Origin: an uncultured Cyclobacteriaceae bacterium
GTDB lineage: Bacteria > Bacteroidota > Bacteroidia > Cytophagales > Cyclobacteriaceae
NCBI GenBank assembly: GCA_905479015.1
Contig: CAJQKV010000042.1
Span: forward strand, 1 to 64,000
Length of the DNA stretch: 64,000 bases
Direction: 5' to 3'
The position numbers and the translations under genes are program-made. The notes under the pieces were generated by a model. It was not told the origin of the DNA. It saw only the letters and a program-made list of their open reading frames with translations, and did no database searches. Positions 63,307-64,000 of the stretch are shown here, in pieces (position 1 is the first letter of the stretch; every line of letters begins with the position of its first letter).

Positions 63307-63789
63307 TCAATAAGGAGAACCATTTGGATACGTAATCTGCAAACGTGTAGCCTTAATGGCTTCCTCTGCATGATATATCGAAATGATATCATCTACTTCT
63401 GACGCACTTATATTGAGCATTTTGGCAATATTCTTGATCACTTCGACTTCTCCAACAGCAAGGTCTCCGTCAGCATTACTCGCCCTCACCGCATCCCAAA
63501 TTGCAGCCTTGCTGTTCATCTGAAGTTGGGGAGAAGAACTTAAGATTGCCTTAAGATCACCAGTTCCATCATAGGTAGCTAATGTATCTAAAACATCGTC
63601 TGGGCAACCAAAAGCTGCGAAATAACCAATTACAAAAGCGCGTTCTGCTGCGGCAATGTTACCATCCCCTTTACAACAAATCAACAACGCTTTTCCATAA
63701 TTTAGGTAATCACCCGCAGGAGGAATGCTATTGAAATTAACCATATATTTCAATAAGCAAAGTAGGCTATCATTTCTATATTTTGACAT
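63307..63789 (-). CDS. TerB-like helical protein with two repeated halves
   Basis: A 160-residue protein without signal peptide or membrane segment. Two matching halves can be aligned by eye: KGDGNIAAAERAFVIGYFAAFG (40-61) and NADGDLAVGEVEVIKNIAKML, each with DG-[ND]-[IL]-A-x2-E and a helix ending in a hydrophobic pair. That DGxI/L-x3-E pattern is the hallmark of TerB-type tellurite-resistance domains, which bind metal ions, but here two units sit in one chain. No ter genes are adjacent. A strong terminator follows the gene, so it is its own transcript. The function is unknown; tellurium resistance should not be assumed. Confidence 0.7.
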   Translation of the reverse strand: MSKYRNDSLLCLLKYMVNFNSIPPAGDYLNYGKALLICCKGDGNIAAAERAFVIGYFAAFGCPDDVLDTLATYDGTGDLKAILSSSPQLQMNSKAAIWDAVRASNADGDLAVGEVEVIKNIAKMLNISASEVDDIISIYHAEEAIKATRLQITYPNGSPY

Positions 63790-64000
63790 ATTTTTTTTTT
63801 AAAAGTTTTGAATTTGTGCTAAACCATAATAAAAAATTTCTTTTTTGAGATCTTTTTTAAAAAAAATTAAATGACTGCAATAAAAATTACCTACCTACAT
63901 TAGTTTAATTAATCTGAGACAATATTTTATTAATAATAGACAACTTTTTCTTATAAATTCATCCATCCCAATTTACTGGATAATTAGCACCCAGCATCTG

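Noticed and set aside
1-64000. Search for CRISPR arrays, insertion sequences, integrases, toxin-antitoxin or defence gene pairs.
   Set aside because: No direct repeat arrays, transposase-like proteins or terminal inverted repeats were recognised, and all genes fit core or envelope roles.

Overview
The window is a piece of a Bacteroidota chromosome, most likely Cytophagales or a close relative. The evidence is a set of type IX secretion system (T9SS) parts (a PorX-type regulator, a plug-domain protein, PorP/SprF, and a very large secreted protein with a gliding-type C-terminal domain), an LpxC-FabZ fusion, low GC content, weak Shine-Dalgarno sequences, several TTG starts, and promoter-like TTG-N17-23-TAnnTTTG elements. 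The species cannot be named from the sequence alone. There is no insertion sequence, prophage, integrase or CRISPR array, and coding density is high. It reads as ordinary core chromosome.

Layout: 1-2.5 kb holds a pterin pair (ptpS-folE, minus strand; folE runs off the left edge) and an Fe-S APS/PAPS reductase coupled to a sugar epimerase. 2.5-8.4 kb holds valS facing the tightly overlapped operon porX-tsaE-ald. 8.4-13.6 kb holds an HD phosphohydrolase and then the lipid A operon lpxD, lpxC-fabZ, lpxA and an orphan ABC ATPase. 13.6-16.1 kb is a patch of poorly known, partly exported small proteins. 16.1-18.9 kb is a carboxyspermidine-type polyamine operon with a DinB protein inside it. 19-22.2 kb holds an ECF sigma factor overlapping a membrane-anchored, barrel-like partner, divergent from a T9SS plug protein. 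22.2-28.8 kb holds ychF, a PUR-family protein, a DUF58 protein, a two-cluster ferredoxin, a ThuA-like protein, a LuxC-type acyl-CoA reductase and a lipoprotein.

28.9-33.6 kb holds a 1405-residue DnaE carrying its own N-terminal DEDDh exonuclease, then trxA. 33.7-41.7 kb holds a hot-dog thioesterase, rhlE, msrA, a Dabb protein, an AddB-like nuclease, a polyprenyl diphosphate synthase and a PhzF protein. 41.8-44.5 kb is a phospholipid pair (acyltransferase, gpsA). 44.5-51.6 kb holds an M48 protease, a PorP/SprF protein and the 1436-residue secreted protein with two copies of the same module. 51.6-58.1 kb holds Sua5/TsaC, pgk, recQ and comEC. 58.2-64 kb holds GNAT, phoH, a SAM hydrolase with a small monooxygenase-like partner, tRNA-Leu(CAA), a UPF0114 membrane protein, an M42 peptidase, tRNA-Leu(GAG) and a duplicated TerB-like protein.

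How the parts connect: the envelope theme is strong (lipid A, phospholipid, isoprenoid and T9SS genes). TsaE and Sua5 belong to the same tRNA t6A pathway although they lie 45 kb apart. DnaE, RecQ, the AddB-like nuclease and ComEC cover replication, repair and DNA uptake. I did not find a clear-cut new multi-gene system. The best leads are the tandem-module secreted protein with its divergent PorP, the DnaE that pairs an intact DEDDh exonuclease with an altered PHP site, the sigma/anchored-barrel pair, the DinB gene inside the polyamine operon, and the small exported proteins at 14-16 kb.
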